Source: Mesorhizobium norvegicum (GTDB lineage: Bacteria; Pseudomonadota; Alphaproteobacteria; Rhizobiales; Rhizobiaceae). Taken from it: DNA of 54,757 nucleotides. Shown in pieces: positions 7,938-16,923 of the stretch (its first letter is position 1; each line of letters opens with the position of its first letter). The stretch is from NCBI RefSeq assembly GCF_004919685.1, contig NZ_SMYZ01000043.1:1-54757 (forward strand), written 5' to 3'. Under the pieces are notes generated by a model. That model was given only the letters and a program-made list of their open reading frames with translations, made no database searches and had not been told where the DNA came from. Made by a program: the position numbers and the translations under genes.

Positions 7938-8789
7938 CTAGGCAGAAGGAACCTCCATATTGTCGATCAGCCTGGTCTTGCCGAGCCAGGCGGCCGCGAG
8001 CAGGCGCCCTTCGCGGTGTCGACGCCATGGCGCAAGCGTAAGGCTTTCGCGTGCCTCGACATAGTCGACTTTTTGGAAGCCGGCGGTGATGAGGGCGCTG
8101 CTGGCCTCTTCGGTTGCGTCGCTCGGGTCGGCGCCTGCCGCCAGAGCCACCGCCGTGTTGCGCAATATCACGTTGAACTGGCGGGCGATCTTCAGTTCGA
8201 CCTCACTGAGATAGGCATTGCGTGACGACATGGCGAGACCATGCGCGTCGCGTATCGTCGGTGCGCCGATGATGTCGACGGGCAGGTCGAGGTCGCGGCA
8301 GAGCTGCCTGACGACGCAAAGCTGCTGGTAGTCCTTCTCGCCAAACACCGCACAGTCGGGCGTTGCCTGCAGGAGGAGCTTCGCCACCACGGTGGCGACG
8401 CCGTCGAAAAAGGTCGGCCGAAAGTCCGATTCGAGCCCGGCGGAGGGGCCGCCGACCGAGATTTTTGTGGCGAAGCCGGCAGGATACATCTCGCCAACCG
8501 TCGGCGTGAAGGCAAGGTCCGCCTTTGCCACGCCCAGCCGGTCGAGGTCGCTGGCGAGCTGGCGCGGATATTTGTCGAGGTCTTCGGTCGGCGCGAATTG
8601 CGTCGGGTTGACGAAGATCGACACGACGCAGCGATCGGCTTTTTCGAGCGCGATCCTGACCAGCGAGATGTGCCCGTCATGCAAAGCGCCCATGGTCGGC
8701 ACCATGGCGACACGAAGGCCATCGCGCCGCCAGTCACGGATGTGCGCGCGAAGTGCGGCAACGCTGTCGACGACGACGGGCTGGTTCAT
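7938..8789 (-). CDS. panC: Pantoate-beta-alanine ligase
   Basis: A 283-aa enzyme that joins pantoate and beta-alanine with ATP to give pantothenate, the coenzyme A precursor. The cytidylyltransferase-like HxGH motif is H37-D-G-H40 in PTMGALHDGHISL. Other signatures are SIFVNPTQF, FGEKDYQQL and SSRNAYLS (the KMSKS-equivalent loop). Its ATG overlaps the panB stop by 4 bases (ATGA), so the two are translationally coupled in the order panB-panC. Confidence 0.97.
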   Translation of the reverse strand: MNQPVVVDSVAALRAHIRDWRRDGLRVAMVPTMGALHDGHISLVRIALEKADRCVVSIFVNPTQFAPTEDLDKYPRQLASDLDRLGVAKADLAFTPTVGEMYPAGFATKISVGGPSAGLESDFRPTFFDGVATVVAKLLLQATPDCAVFGEKDYQQLCVVRQLCRDLDLPVDIIGAPTIRDAHGLAMSSRNAYLSEVELKIARQFNVILRNTAVALAAGADPSDATEEASSALITAGFQKVDYVEARESLTLAPWRRHREGRLLAAAWLGKTRLIDNMEVPSA

Positions 8790-9628
8790 GCGTCATCCCT
8801 GCTCTTTGTCGCCGAAAAGACATGGCCGGGGCCAGGGAATGTCCGGCTTCGCACCTCCGCCGCGTAGGTTTCGGCGGCATGCGAGATCACGCTGCGCAGA
8901 TCGGCATATTCCTTGACGAATTTCGGCACGCGGTCGACGGTCAGCCCGACCATGTCGTCGATGACCAGGATCTGGCCGTCGCAGTCGCCGCTGGCGCCGA
9001 TGCCGATGGTTGGAATGGCGATGCGGCGGGTGATATCGGCGGCGACTGTCTCGACCGTGCCTTCGATGACCACCGAGAAAGCCCCGGCATTCTCGACGGC
9101 AAGCGCATCGCGAAGCAATGCCGCGACAGCCTCCTCGGTGCGGCCCTTGATCTTGTAGCCGCCGTCCTTCTCGACCGATTGCGGCTGCAGGCCGATATGC
9201 CCCATGACCGGAATGCCGGTGGCGACGATGGCCGCGATCTGCGGGATCATGTCGACGCCGCCTTCGAGCTTCACCGCCTGGCAGCCGGTTTCGTCGACGA
9301 CCCGCCGCGCCGAGGCAACGGCTTGTGTCGCCGAATCCTCATAGGTGCCAGCCGGCAGGTCGACGACGACGCAGGCCTTGGTCGAGCCGCGCATCACCGC
9401 TTGGCCATGCGCGATCATCATCTCCAGCGAGGCGCCCAGCGTCGTCTTGTGGCCGTGCAGCACCATGGCGACACTGTCGCCGACCAGAAGCAGGTCGACA
9501 TGGTCATCGAGCAGACGGGCGACGGGATAGGTATAGGCGGTCAGGCAGACAATCGGCGTGCCGCCCTTGCGGTGGCGAATCGCCTCTGCGCTGATGCGGA
9601 TGTCGGTGGTCGGCAATTCCGTGGCCAA
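8786..9628 (-). CDS. panB: 3-methyl-2-oxobutanoate hydroxymethyltransferase
   Basis: A 280-aa TIM-barrel enzyme that adds a hydroxymethyl group from methylene-tetrahydrofolate to alpha-ketoisovalerate, giving ketopantoate. The family motifs TAYTYPVARLLDDHVDLLLVG (start of barrel), VGDSVAMVLHGH, KLEGG, MGHIGLQPQSV and the late GIGASGDCDGQ are all present. It is the first gene of a panBC operon. The reductase PanE/IlvC needed for the next step is not in the window. Confidence 0.97.
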   Translation of the reverse strand: MATELPTTDIRISAEAIRHRKGGTPIVCLTAYTYPVARLLDDHVDLLLVGDSVAMVLHGHKTTLGASLEMMIAHGQAVMRGSTKACVVVDLPAGTYEDSATQAVASARRVVDETGCQAVKLEGGVDMIPQIAAIVATGIPVMGHIGLQPQSVEKDGGYKIKGRTEEAVAALLRDALAVENAGAFSVVIEGTVETVAADITRRIAIPTIGIGASGDCDGQILVIDDMVGLTVDRVPKFVKEYADLRSVISHAAETYAAEVRSRTFPGPGHVFSATKSRDDA

Positions 9629-9857
9629 TCGTCACCTCCTTCGGCCTCAAGCCGGGCTGGATGCCCGCATGGGCGCGCAGAGCTTTAGAAAGACCGCAAA
9701 GGCTTGGCAAGCACCCATCCTGCCGCCCGGAAAGATCACGGGCTTGTGTCGGGTTTCCGGCAAGCCATTTGTGCGCACGCCGTGGCAAAACCCTTGCCTT
9801 CGGCAAGGCCTGACGCCATAAGCAGGAAACGGGCGCCGCCGGCGCGAGGGTTTTGTG

Positions 9858-10256
9858 ATGAAGACTTTTCTTACGCAGTTTTTCACCTGGTGGAACAGCC
9901 AGACGCTGGGAACGCGGCTGCACACCTGGCGGCATGGCAAGAGGGTCGGACAGGACGAAACCGGCAACGTCTATTACGAGGGCGGCATCGATTCGGAAGG
10001 CCGCACGCGCCGCTGGGTCATCTACCGCAACTATTCGGAAGCCTCCGCAATCCCGCCCGGCTGGCACGGCTGGATCCATCACCGTGTCGACGTCGCGCCG
10101 TCGAGTGAGGACTACAAGCCACGCGACTGGCAGAAGTCGCATCAGCCCAATCTGACCGGCACTCCGGCGGCCTATCGCCCGAAGGGTTCGGTGCTGACCA
10201 ATCAGCACCGCCCGCAGGTCACTGGCGACTACGACGCCTGGACACCCGGGTCGTAA
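9858..10256 (+). CDS. NDUFA12-like accessory subunit of NADH:ubiquinone oxidoreductase
   Basis: A 132-aa protein homologous to the mitochondrial complex I subunit B17.2/NDUFA12, which alphaproteobacteria share. Signatures are WNSQTLGTRLHTWRHG, VGQDETGNVYYE, RRWVIYRNY and the PGWHGWIHH motif at the centre. It is expected to bind the peripheral arm of complex I at the inner membrane. The ATG at 9858 follows a GAGGG site; a GTG one codon earlier is less likely. The nuo operon is elsewhere, as is usual for this gene; linkage to DUF2155 and aat/acc is typical in Hyphomicrobiales. Confidence 0.92.
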   Translation: MKTFLTQFFTWWNSQTLGTRLHTWRHGKRVGQDETGNVYYEGGIDSEGRTRRWVIYRNYSEASAIPPGWHGWIHHRVDVAPSSEDYKPRDWQKSHQPNLTGTPAAYRPKGSVLTNQHRPQVTGDYDAWTPGS

Positions 10257-10397
10257 CGGCCCCGACTTGTAACGGCGCAAGGTGCAAGCCGGTCCTTTAT
10301 CGCCACAATTGGTGTTTAGCTGCTTGCTGATCAGAAAACGGCGACTAGCCTTGGCGATCGACAGAATCACCCGGGCGCGAACCACCGGTACCCCTAT

Positions 10398-10991
10398 ATG
10401 AGCTTTTTCAGCCTGACATCGATGGGCGGCCTGATGGTAGCCGCCGGCCTTGCCGTCAGCAGCGCGGCCTTCGCGGCTTCGCCTGAACCCGCCGCGCCGG
10501 CGCCGGCGCCGCCCGCGGGAGCGGACCGGGTCACCAATCCCGTCGCCGAGTTTGCCGGCATCGACAAGATCACCGGTCGTATCATCACCTTCGATGTCTA
10601 TATCGACGAGACCGTACAGTTTGGCGCTTTGCAGGTGACGCCGCGGGTCTGCTATTCGCGGCCGCAGACCGAGGAGCCGAAGACTGATTCCTTCGTCGAG
10701 GTCGACGAGATCACGCTCGACCGCAAGATCCGCCGCATCTTCACCGGCTGGATGTTTGCCGAAAGCCCCGGTCTCAACGCCGTCGAGCATGCCGTCTATG
10801 ACGTCTGGCTGAAGGAATGCAAGCAGAAGTCGGATGTGCCGGCGCCCGACGGCGCCAAGGCCGACGCAACCAAAGCCGAGGCACCCAAGCCAGCCGCAGC
10901 CAAACCGAAGCCCGCAGCCACTCCGGACGTGACAGAGCCTGATGTGACCGAGCCGGACGCTTCGGACCCCGATACGACCGACGCCAACTGA
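10398..10991 (+). CDS. Exported DUF2155 domain protein
   Basis: A 197-aa protein with a signal peptide (residues 1-27, ending SSAAFAA). An Ala/Pro linker precedes the DUF2155 core (about residues 50-137): FAGIDKITGRIITFDVYIDE, then VTPRVCYSR and AEHAVYDVWLKECK-like elements with two cysteines (C84 and C139 or so). The C-terminal 50 residues are low-complexity Lys/Ala/Pro/Asp repeats (TEPDVTEPDA type). The function of DUF2155 is unknown. Its regular position beside aat, accBC and the NDUFA12 gene in rhizobia supports the call. Confidence 0.85.
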   Translation: MSFFSLTSMGGLMVAAGLAVSSAAFAASPEPAAPAPAPPAGADRVTNPVAEFAGIDKITGRIITFDVYIDETVQFGALQVTPRVCYSRPQTEEPKTDSFVEVDEITLDRKIRRIFTGWMFAESPGLNAVEHAVYDVWLKECKQKSDVPAPDGAKADATKAEAPKPAAAKPKPAATPDVTEPDVTEPDASDPDTTDAN

Positions 10992-11065
10992 TCCTCCGGA
11001 ACCGTCCTGGCTACCATGCGTTAGGCCACTGACGATCGCGCATTTATGCGTAAGGAGGATTTCCG

Positions 11066-11452
11066 ATGTCAGACAGCAAGCGGATCACCGCAGGCAAGAA
11101 AGAGCTGCTGGAACTCGAAAAGGGGTTCTGGACGGGCGACGCGGCCTACTATGCGGCCAATGCAGACACCGAGTGCCTGGTGGCATTTCCGCAGATGGCC
11201 AAGGCGATGAACAATGCCGATCTCGCCAAGACCGCAACCAAGCCCAACCGCTGGCGGGACCTGAAGATTGATCTCAAGGGCATTATCGAGCCGGGCAGCG
11301 ACATCGTCATGCTGACCTACGAGGCGCATGCCACGCGGGAGAGCGGCGAGCCCTACGCGGCCCTGGTCAGCACCGGCTATGTCCATCGCGTCAATGGCTG
11401 GAAGATGATGTTCCATTCGCAGACGCCGATGGAAGCCACTGCCGGGAAGTAA
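11066..11452 (+). CDS. NTF2-like / SnoaL-like protein
   Basis: A 128-aa soluble protein with the length and pattern of the NTF2-like alpha+beta barrel (DUF4440 class). An N-terminal helix (GKKELLELEKGFWTGDAAYY) is followed by alternating strands: ECLVAFPQMAKAM, WRDLKIDLKG, SDIVMLTYEAHAT, ALVSTGYVHR and GWKMMFHSQTP. No catalytic residues can be assigned; such folds serve as enzymes, receptors or small-ligand binders. A strong AAGGAGGA site precedes the ATG. It is convergent with aat, with 12 bases between the stops. Confidence 0.7.
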   Translation: MSDSKRITAGKKELLELEKGFWTGDAAYYAANADTECLVAFPQMAKAMNNADLAKTATKPNRWRDLKIDLKGIIEPGSDIVMLTYEAHATRESGEPYAALVSTGYVHRVNGWKMMFHSQTPMEATAGK

Positions 11453-11464
11453 GGGGCTCAATCG

Positions 11465-12082
11465 TCAGGGGTAGAATACGGCCTCGCCCTTCAGCGCGTC
11501 GGCGAGCATCTTCTCATATTTGCCACGCGGCACGTCGACCGCGCCGAAGCGCTTGAGGTGCTCGGTGGTGAACTGCGTATCAAGCAGAGCGAAGCCGCGC
11601 GCCTTCAACCGCTCGACGAGATAAAACAGGCAGGTCTTGGAGGCGTCGGTCTCCCTGGCGAACATGCTTTCGCCAAAAAACACCCGGCCGAGGGACACGC
11701 CATAGAGACCGCCGACCAGCCGGTCCTCGCGCCACGCCTCGACCGAATGACAATGCCCTATCCGATGCAGTTCGACATAGGCTTCGCGGATCGGCGCGTT
11801 GATCCAGGTCGAGCGCCGCTCCTCGCGCTTTTCGGCGCAGCCGTCGATCGTCGCCTCGAAATCGAAATCGAAACGGATGTCGAAAGGGTGCTTCCTGATC
11901 GTTTTCTTCAGGCTCTTCGGCGCGTGAAAACCATCGAGCGGAATGATGCCGCGCGTCTCCGGCCGCACCCAGAACACCTCCGGGTCGCCGGCACTTTCGG
12001 CCATCGGGAAGACGCCCGAGGCATAGGCCTTGAGCAAAAGGTCGGTGGGGATGCGATAGCCGGGCGCGTAGGGGCGGGTCAT
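11465..12082 (-). CDS. aat: Leucyl/phenylalanyl-tRNA-protein transferase
   Basis: A 205-aa enzyme that adds Leu or Phe from aminoacyl-tRNA to N-terminal Lys or Arg of proteins, marking them for ClpS/ClpAP degradation (N-end rule). Family motifs are YASGVFPMAES, RGIIPLDGFH, STWINAPIREAY, CHSVEAW, LVGGLYGVSLGRVFFGESMF and LLDTQF near the end. It is the last gene of the aroQ-accB-accC-aat run and starts 12 bases after accC. Confidence 0.96.
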   Translation of the reverse strand: MTRPYAPGYRIPTDLLLKAYASGVFPMAESAGDPEVFWVRPETRGIIPLDGFHAPKSLKKTIRKHPFDIRFDFDFEATIDGCAEKREERRSTWINAPIREAYVELHRIGHCHSVEAWREDRLVGGLYGVSLGRVFFGESMFARETDASKTCLFYLVERLKARGFALLDTQFTTEHLKRFGAVDVPRGKYEKMLADALKGEAVFYP

Positions 12083-12094
12083 CGCGTCTGTGCG

Positions 12095-13438
12095 CTACTC
12101 TTCCTTGGCCAGATATTTTTCCAGCCAGTGGATGTCATAGTCGCCATTGGCGATGTCGGCATTGCCGACGAGATCGCGAAACAGCGGCAGCGTCGTCTTG
12201 ATGCCGTCGACGACGAATTCATCGAGCGCCCGGCGAAGCCGCATCATGCACTCGACACGGTTGCGCCCATGCACGATCAGCTTGCCGATCAGGCTGTCGT
12301 AGTATGGCGGGATCTTGTAGCCGGAATAGACGCCGGAATCGACGCGGATGCCGAGGCCGCCCGGCGTGTGGAAATGGGTGATCGTGCCGGGCGAGGGGGT
12401 GAAGGTTCGCGGGTCCTCGGCGTTGATGCGGCATTCGATGGCGTGGCCGTTGAACTTGATGTCCTCCTGCTTCACCGAGAGGCCGCCGCCGGAGGCGACG
12501 CGGATCTGCTCGTGCACGAGGTCGATGCCGGTGATCGCTTCCGTCACCGGATGCTCGACCTGCAGGCGCGTGTTCATCTCGATGAAATAGAACTCGCCAT
12601 TCTCGTAGAGGAATTCGATCGTGCCGGCGCCGGAATAGCCGAGATCGGCGATCGCCTTGGCGCAGATGCCGCCGATACGGGCGCGTTCTTCGGCATTGAG
12701 GGCCGGCGAGGGCGCCTCTTCCCAGACCTTCTGGTGGCGGCGCTGCAAGGAACAGTCGCGCTCGCCGAAATGCACGCCGCGGCCAAAGCCGTCGCCGAAC
12801 ACCTGCACCTCGATGTGGCGCGGCTTTTCCAGGTATTTCTCGATGTAGACGGCATCGTCGCCGAAGGCCGCACCGGCTTCCGTGCTTGCTGTCTGCAAGG
12901 CGATCTCAAGATCAGCCTCGGTAAGCGCGACCTTCATACCGCGCCCGCCACCGCCGGCCGAGGCCTTGATGATCACGGGATAGCCGATCTCGGCGGCAAT
13001 GCGCCTGGCTTCCTTTTGATCGGTGACGGCGCCGTCCGAACCGGGCACCACCGGAATGCCGAGACGCTTTGCCGTGCGCTTGGCCTCGATCTTGTCACCC
13101 ATGATGCGGATATGGTCGCCGGACGGGCCGATGAAGGTGATGTTGTGCGCGGCCAGGATATCGGCGAACTTGGCGTTCTCCGACAGGAAGCCGTAGCCCG
13201 GATGCACGGCATCGGCGCCGGTGATCTCACAGGCAGCGACGATCTGATGGATGTTGAGGTAGCTGTCGCGCGATGGCGGCGGGCCGATGCAGACGCTCTC
13301 GTCGGCGAGCCGCACATGCATGGCGTCGGCGTCGGCGGTCGAATGCACCACCACCGTCTGGATGCCGAGTTCCTTGCAGGCGCGCAGGACCCGGAGGGCG
13401 ATTTCGCCGCGATTGGCGATGAGGATCTTCTGAAACAT
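12095..13438 (-). CDS. accC: Acetyl-CoA carboxylase, biotin carboxylase subunit
   Basis: A 447-aa ATP-grasp enzyme that carboxylates biotin on AccB, the first half-reaction of acetyl-CoA carboxylase in fatty-acid synthesis. The N-terminal domain opens with FQKILIANRGEIALRVLRAC. The glycine-rich ATP loop is KASAGGGGRGMK, and the later YLEKPRHIEVQ, GERDCSLQRRHQK and EMNTRLQVEHPVTE motifs mark the active site. It starts 10 bases after accB, in the usual accB-accC order. Confidence 0.98.
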   Translation of the reverse strand: MFQKILIANRGEIALRVLRACKELGIQTVVVHSTADADAMHVRLADESVCIGPPPSRDSYLNIHQIVAACEITGADAVHPGYGFLSENAKFADILAAHNITFIGPSGDHIRIMGDKIEAKRTAKRLGIPVVPGSDGAVTDQKEARRIAAEIGYPVIIKASAGGGGRGMKVALTEADLEIALQTASTEAGAAFGDDAVYIEKYLEKPRHIEVQVFGDGFGRGVHFGERDCSLQRRHQKVWEEAPSPALNAEERARIGGICAKAIADLGYSGAGTIEFLYENGEFYFIEMNTRLQVEHPVTEAITGIDLVHEQIRVASGGGLSVKQEDIKFNGHAIECRINAEDPRTFTPSPGTITHFHTPGGLGIRVDSGVYSGYKIPPYYDSLIGKLIVHGRNRVECMMRLRRALDEFVVDGIKTTLPLFRDLVGNADIANGDYDIHWLEKYLAKEE

Positions 13439-13448
13439 CAGGCCCGCT

Positions 13449-13907
13449 CTACTCGATCACGACGAGCGGCATGCCATATTCGACCGGCTGCGAATCCTCG
13501 AACAGGATCGCCGTCACGGTACCGGAGCGCGGCGAGGGGATCTGGTTCATCGTCTTCATCGCTTCGATGATCAGCAGCGTCTGGCCTTCCTTGACCTTCT
13601 GGCCGACCTCGATGAACGCCTTGGCATCCGGCGACGGCGCCAGATAGGCGGTGCCGACCATCGGCGAGGTGACCGCATTCTTGGAAAGGTCCGCAACAAC
13701 GGGCACAGCAACGGCGGCAGCTTGCGCTGCTGCCGGGGCATAGGCCGGCTGCGGCGCTGCGATCGCATGAACAGCCGGTGCCTGGCGCGAGACGCGCACC
13801 TTCAGGTCGCCCAGTTCGACCTCGATCTCGGTCAGGTTGGTGTCGTTCAGTATGCCCGCCAGATCGCGGATCAGCTGCTGGTCAACACCGGTCTTCTTTA
13901 TCGACAT
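13449..13907 (-). CDS. accB: Acetyl-CoA carboxylase, biotin carboxyl carrier protein
   Basis: A 152-aa biotin carrier. The C-terminal biotinyl domain has the EAMKTMNQI motif, with K118 as the biotin attachment site. An Ala/Pro-rich flexible linker lies at about residues 43-75, after an N-terminal dimerisation stretch. The ATG at 13907 has an AGAAGG site; an earlier in-frame ATG at 13937 would overlap the aroQ stop codon and is less likely. It is transcribed with aroQ upstream and accC downstream. Confidence 0.96.
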   Translation of the reverse strand: MSIKKTGVDQQLIRDLAGILNDTNLTEIEVELGDLKVRVSRQAPAVHAIAAPQPAYAPAAAQAAAVAVPVVADLSKNAVTSPMVGTAYLAPSPDAKAFIEVGQKVKEGQTLLIIEAMKTMNQIPSPRSGTVTAILFEDSQPVEYGMPLVVIE

Positions 13908-13933
13908 TTTCGAGCCTTCTGTTTGTTGGCCGG

Positions 13934-14368
13934 TCATAGGCGTGCTGCCAGCGCCTGCAATGCCAGCGTGTAGCCGAGCGGCCCAAAGCCACAGATCATG
14001 CCGACGGCGACCGGCGCGACCATGGAGACGTGGCGGAATGGTTCCCGCGCATGGATGTTGGAAAGATGAACTTCGGCGACGGGCAGCGGCGCTATGGCGC
14101 GGATGGCGTCGTGGATGGCGATCGAGGTGTGGCTGTAGGCGCCCGGATTGATGACGATGCCGACAGCCTTGTCACCGGCTTCCTGGATCCAGTCGACAAG
14201 GTCGCCCTCATGGTTCGACTGGCGGAAATCGATCTCGAGCCCGAGCGCCGTGCCGGCCTGCTTGCAGTCGTCGGCGATCGCGGCAAGCGTCTTGCCGCCA
14301 TAGATGCCCGGCTCGCGCTTGCCGAGCGCGTTGAGATTGGGACCGTTCAGGACGAAAACCGTTTTCAA
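13934..14368 (-). CDS. aroQ: Type II 3-dehydroquinate dehydratase
   Basis: A 144-aa enzyme that dehydrates 3-dehydroquinate to 3-dehydroshikimate in the shikimate pathway. It is the small type II (dodecameric) form. The catalytic tyrosine is Y23 in GIYGG and the catalytic histidine H101 in EVHLSNIHARE. VLNGPNLNALGKREP at the N terminus and INPGAYSHTSIAI in the middle are family hallmarks. It heads the aroQ-accB-accC-aat cluster. The region 14369-14518 upstream should hold the promoter. Confidence 0.97.
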   Translation of the reverse strand: MKTVFVLNGPNLNALGKREPGIYGGKTLAAIADDCKQAGTALGLEIDFRQSNHEGDLVDWIQEAGDKAVGIVINPGAYSHTSIAIHDAIRAIAPLPVAEVHLSNIHAREPFRHVSMVAPVAVGMICGFGPLGYTLALQALAARL

Positions 14369-14518
14369 AAAAGCCGACCTTTCCCGGCGCCGACATCAAG
14401 CCGGCGCGCTGGGCCCTCTATAATGGGCATAGCCGCCCGCGGAAAGAGCGCAAGTGCGTTCTTTCACTGTCCACAACAGGCGGAAATGTGCCCGTGAGAA
14501 ATTTGCTCGCGAGCAAGA

Positions 14519-15322
14519 TCAGAGCGCGGCTTTCGCCGCCTCGATCTTTTCAGCCAGCACTTCCTGCCCGAGCGCCCCGAACACCACCTCATTGCCGACG
14601 ACGTAGGACGGCGTTCCGGTGATGGCCAGCTTGTTGGCAAGATCGTAGGTCTTGGCGAGGGCCTCGTTGATTGTCGGGTCCTTCATCTTCTCGCGCAGCA
14701 CCGCTTCGTCAGCACCGAGCGACAGCGCGACCTTGATAGCCGCTGCCTCTGTGGCGCGCCCCTGGCCGCCGAGCAGCGCATTGTGGAACTCGCCGTATTT
14801 TTCCGGGTGCATCAGGTGAAAGGCCATCGAGACGACGCTCGCCTTCTGCGAATCCGGTCCGAGGATGGGGAATTCCTTGAGCACGAAGCGCAGGTCCTGA
14901 TCGGTCTTGGTCAGCGCCTTCATGTCGTCGATGGCGCGTTTGCAGAAGCCGCAATTGTAGTCGTAGAACTCGACGATGGTGACCTTGCCGTTCGGATTGC
15001 CGACGACGCCGTCGAAGGCGGAGTTGAAGATCTGGTCCTTGGCGTTCTTGATCACGCCGAGATGGGCGATGCGCTGCTCTTCCTTCTGCTTGGCCTCAAG
15101 CGCGTCCTGGACCTCCAGAAGGACTTCCGGGTTCTTCAAGAGATAGTCGCGGATGATGCCTTCGACCTCGGCGCGGTCGATCTTGGTGTCGGCCGCTGCC
15201 GTCTCGACGGGCTGCGCTGTGCCAGCCCTGGCAATTTGTGGGCTTCCGGCCACGAATCCGAAAGCCAGCATGGCCAGGGCGACCGCAACCCCCGTGGTGC
15301 CCAGCAGCAGTGCCTTTTTCAT
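14519..15322 (-). CDS. Periplasmic DsbA-family thiol:disulfide oxidoreductase
   Basis: A 267-aa exported thioredoxin-fold protein. Residues 1-33 form a signal peptide, and a helical N-terminal stretch (about 48-90, DRAEVEGIIRDYLLKNPEVL) matches the ScsC/Com1-type oligomerisation arm. The thioredoxin fold follows, with the CGFC redox motif (C124, C127) and a cis-proline loop GTPSYVVG near the C terminus. It should form or isomerise disulfides in exported proteins. It sits just upstream of aroQ on the same strand but after a 150-base gap, so it is likely a separate unit. Its M48 neighbour also acts in envelope quality control. Confidence 0.9.
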   Translation of the reverse strand: MKKALLLGTTGVAVALAMLAFGFVAGSPQIARAGTAQPVETAAADTKIDRAEVEGIIRDYLLKNPEVLLEVQDALEAKQKEEQRIAHLGVIKNAKDQIFNSAFDGVVGNPNGKVTIVEFYDYNCGFCKRAIDDMKALTKTDQDLRFVLKEFPILGPDSQKASVVSMAFHLMHPEKYGEFHNALLGGQGRATEAAAIKVALSLGADEAVLREKMKDPTINEALAKTYDLANKLAITGTPSYVVGNEVVFGALGQEVLAEKIEAAKAAL

Positions 15323-15383
15323 CGTTCCTGTTCCTTCTACCTGTTTTCCGGTCTGGCTGGGTCGCAGCGCGCGACCGGAAGGT

Positions 15384-16778
15384 TCACTTGATCTTGCTTG
15401 ATGCTCTGTAGTTTATGATATCCTGAGCGCGAAGCCAGCGCGGCTCGCCACGCTTCATCTCTTGTTGCGCCCGCATGGCGAAAATCTTCGCATCCTTGTA
15501 GTTGCCGGAATAGAAATGGCCTTCGGCGGTGGCAAGTTCGGCGCCCGGTATGTCACCCAGCTCGCCATAGGCCTGTGCCAGATAGCGATACCCGGCCGAG
15601 TTTTCCTTGTCGCGCCCGAGGCCATTGTTGATCTGCACCACGGCTTTTTTGAGCGAGTCGGGCGTGCCGACCGCCATCAGCGCCTGGCCAAGCGAGACAG
15701 GCAGCAGTCCGGACCGCGCCGGATCGAGGCTGACCGCCTTGGCATAGGCGTCCGCGGCATCCTTGGGCTTGTTTGCCTTCATCAGGATATCGCCGCGCAA
15801 TTCCTGGAAATAGGCGTTCTTCGGCTGCGCCTTGATCAGTGCATTGGTCTTGGCGAGCGCGGCGGCGATACTGCCGAACAGGTAGGTCGACTGGGCGTCG
15901 CCATACTGCGCGGCCAGGGTTCCCTGCATCTTTCGCATCAGCCGCGACGCGGCGGCCTGGCCTTCCATGTAGACGGCGATCTTCACCCGCATCATGTCAT
16001 GACGCTGCTGCAGCGCGGGCGGGTCCAGTCTGTCGACATTGGGGCTCTGTTTCACCAGCACCTCGAGATTGGCGATGCGGTCCTGCGGCATCGGATGGCT
16101 GATCCGGTAGGGATCGACCTGCGCGCCCGACAGCGACAGCGCCGTCTGGAAGCGATGGAACGTCTTCAGCATGCCCATGCCGGACTGGCCGGTGGCGTTG
16201 AGATAGGTGACTGCCGAGCGGTCGGCCGTCATCTCTTCGGTGCGCTGATAGGCGAGGATGCTGCGCTGTGCCATCTCGCCGCCGCCAGCCGCCACGCCCA
16301 TGCCGGCGCCGGCGAGGCCGCGGCTGTTGGTGGTCGCACCGGCGACGATGGCGCCGGCGCCCAGCAATGTCGCAATGATGGCCATCGTCTTGGCGCGTTC
16401 GAGCTGGTCGCGCAGCTTCTGCTGGTGGCCGCCGGCGATATGGCCGGCTTCGTGGGCAATGACGCCGATGATCTCGTTGGGCGTTTCGGCCGTCATCAGC
16501 GCTCCGGTGTTGATGAACAGCCGGCGCCCGGTGACAAAGGCGTTGAAACTCTGGTCGTTGACCAGAACGATGTCGATGCCGTCGTTCGCCAGACCCGCCG
16601 CCCTGAAGATCGGCCGTGCGTAATCGCGCACCAGCGCCTCGATCTCAGCGTCGCGCACCACCGGCACGTTCTGGGCGAAGGCGCTGACCGAACTCGCCAT
16701 TGCAACGGCAACGCCAAGCGAAAGCGTCGCGAAGACGCGCGCTGCCTGGGCAATCGTCGATCTGGGTCGGCTCAACAT
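15384..16778 (-). CDS. Exported M48 family metalloprotease with TPR-like tail (BepA-like)
   Basis: A 464-aa periplasmic zinc protease. A signal peptide spans about 1-36 (SVSAFAQ). The peptidase domain carries the HEAGH zinc motif at 109-113, and a downstream EEMTADRSA supplies the third ligand. The C-terminal half (about 290-450) has tetratricopeptide-like helices, for example YFQELRGDILMKANKPKDAA and YRYLAQAYGELGDIPGAELA. This layout is that of BepA/YfgC, which removes misassembled outer-membrane proteins. It is followed at 62 bases by the DsbA-like gene on the same strand. The divergent aminotransferase gene starts 146 bases away. Confidence 0.9.
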   Translation of the reverse strand: MLSRPRSTIAQAARVFATLSLGVAVAMASSVSAFAQNVPVVRDAEIEALVRDYARPIFRAAGLANDGIDIVLVNDQSFNAFVTGRRLFINTGALMTAETPNEIIGVIAHEAGHIAGGHQQKLRDQLERAKTMAIIATLLGAGAIVAGATTNSRGLAGAGMGVAAGGGEMAQRSILAYQRTEEMTADRSAVTYLNATGQSGMGMLKTFHRFQTALSLSGAQVDPYRISHPMPQDRIANLEVLVKQSPNVDRLDPPALQQRHDMMRVKIAVYMEGQAAASRLMRKMQGTLAAQYGDAQSTYLFGSIAAALAKTNALIKAQPKNAYFQELRGDILMKANKPKDAADAYAKAVSLDPARSGLLPVSLGQALMAVGTPDSLKKAVVQINNGLGRDKENSAGYRYLAQAYGELGDIPGAELATAEGHFYSGNYKDAKIFAMRAQQEMKRGEPRWLRAQDIINYRASSKIK

Positions 16779-16923
16779 GATATGTCCACTGGTAGACGAG
16801 CGGGCGAAAGATGAAAAGTCGGCGCCGGAAACTTCCTCAACTTGTGATCCTCACATCAATCGGGCATTTGTGCGGCGCATGCGCCAGTGCTTGGCGCCGT
16901 CAGTCATCGGGAATACTGGTTAA

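Noticed and set aside
9790..9811. Terminator-like hairpin CCTTGCC-TTC-GGCAAGG
   Set aside because: It is followed by a T-rich stretch only on the minus strand, where no gene lies upstream of it; it also has just a short T run.
11558..13570. 670-codon plus-strand open frame
   Set aside because: It lies opposite aat and accC, whose motifs are intact; the frame is a high-GC shadow.
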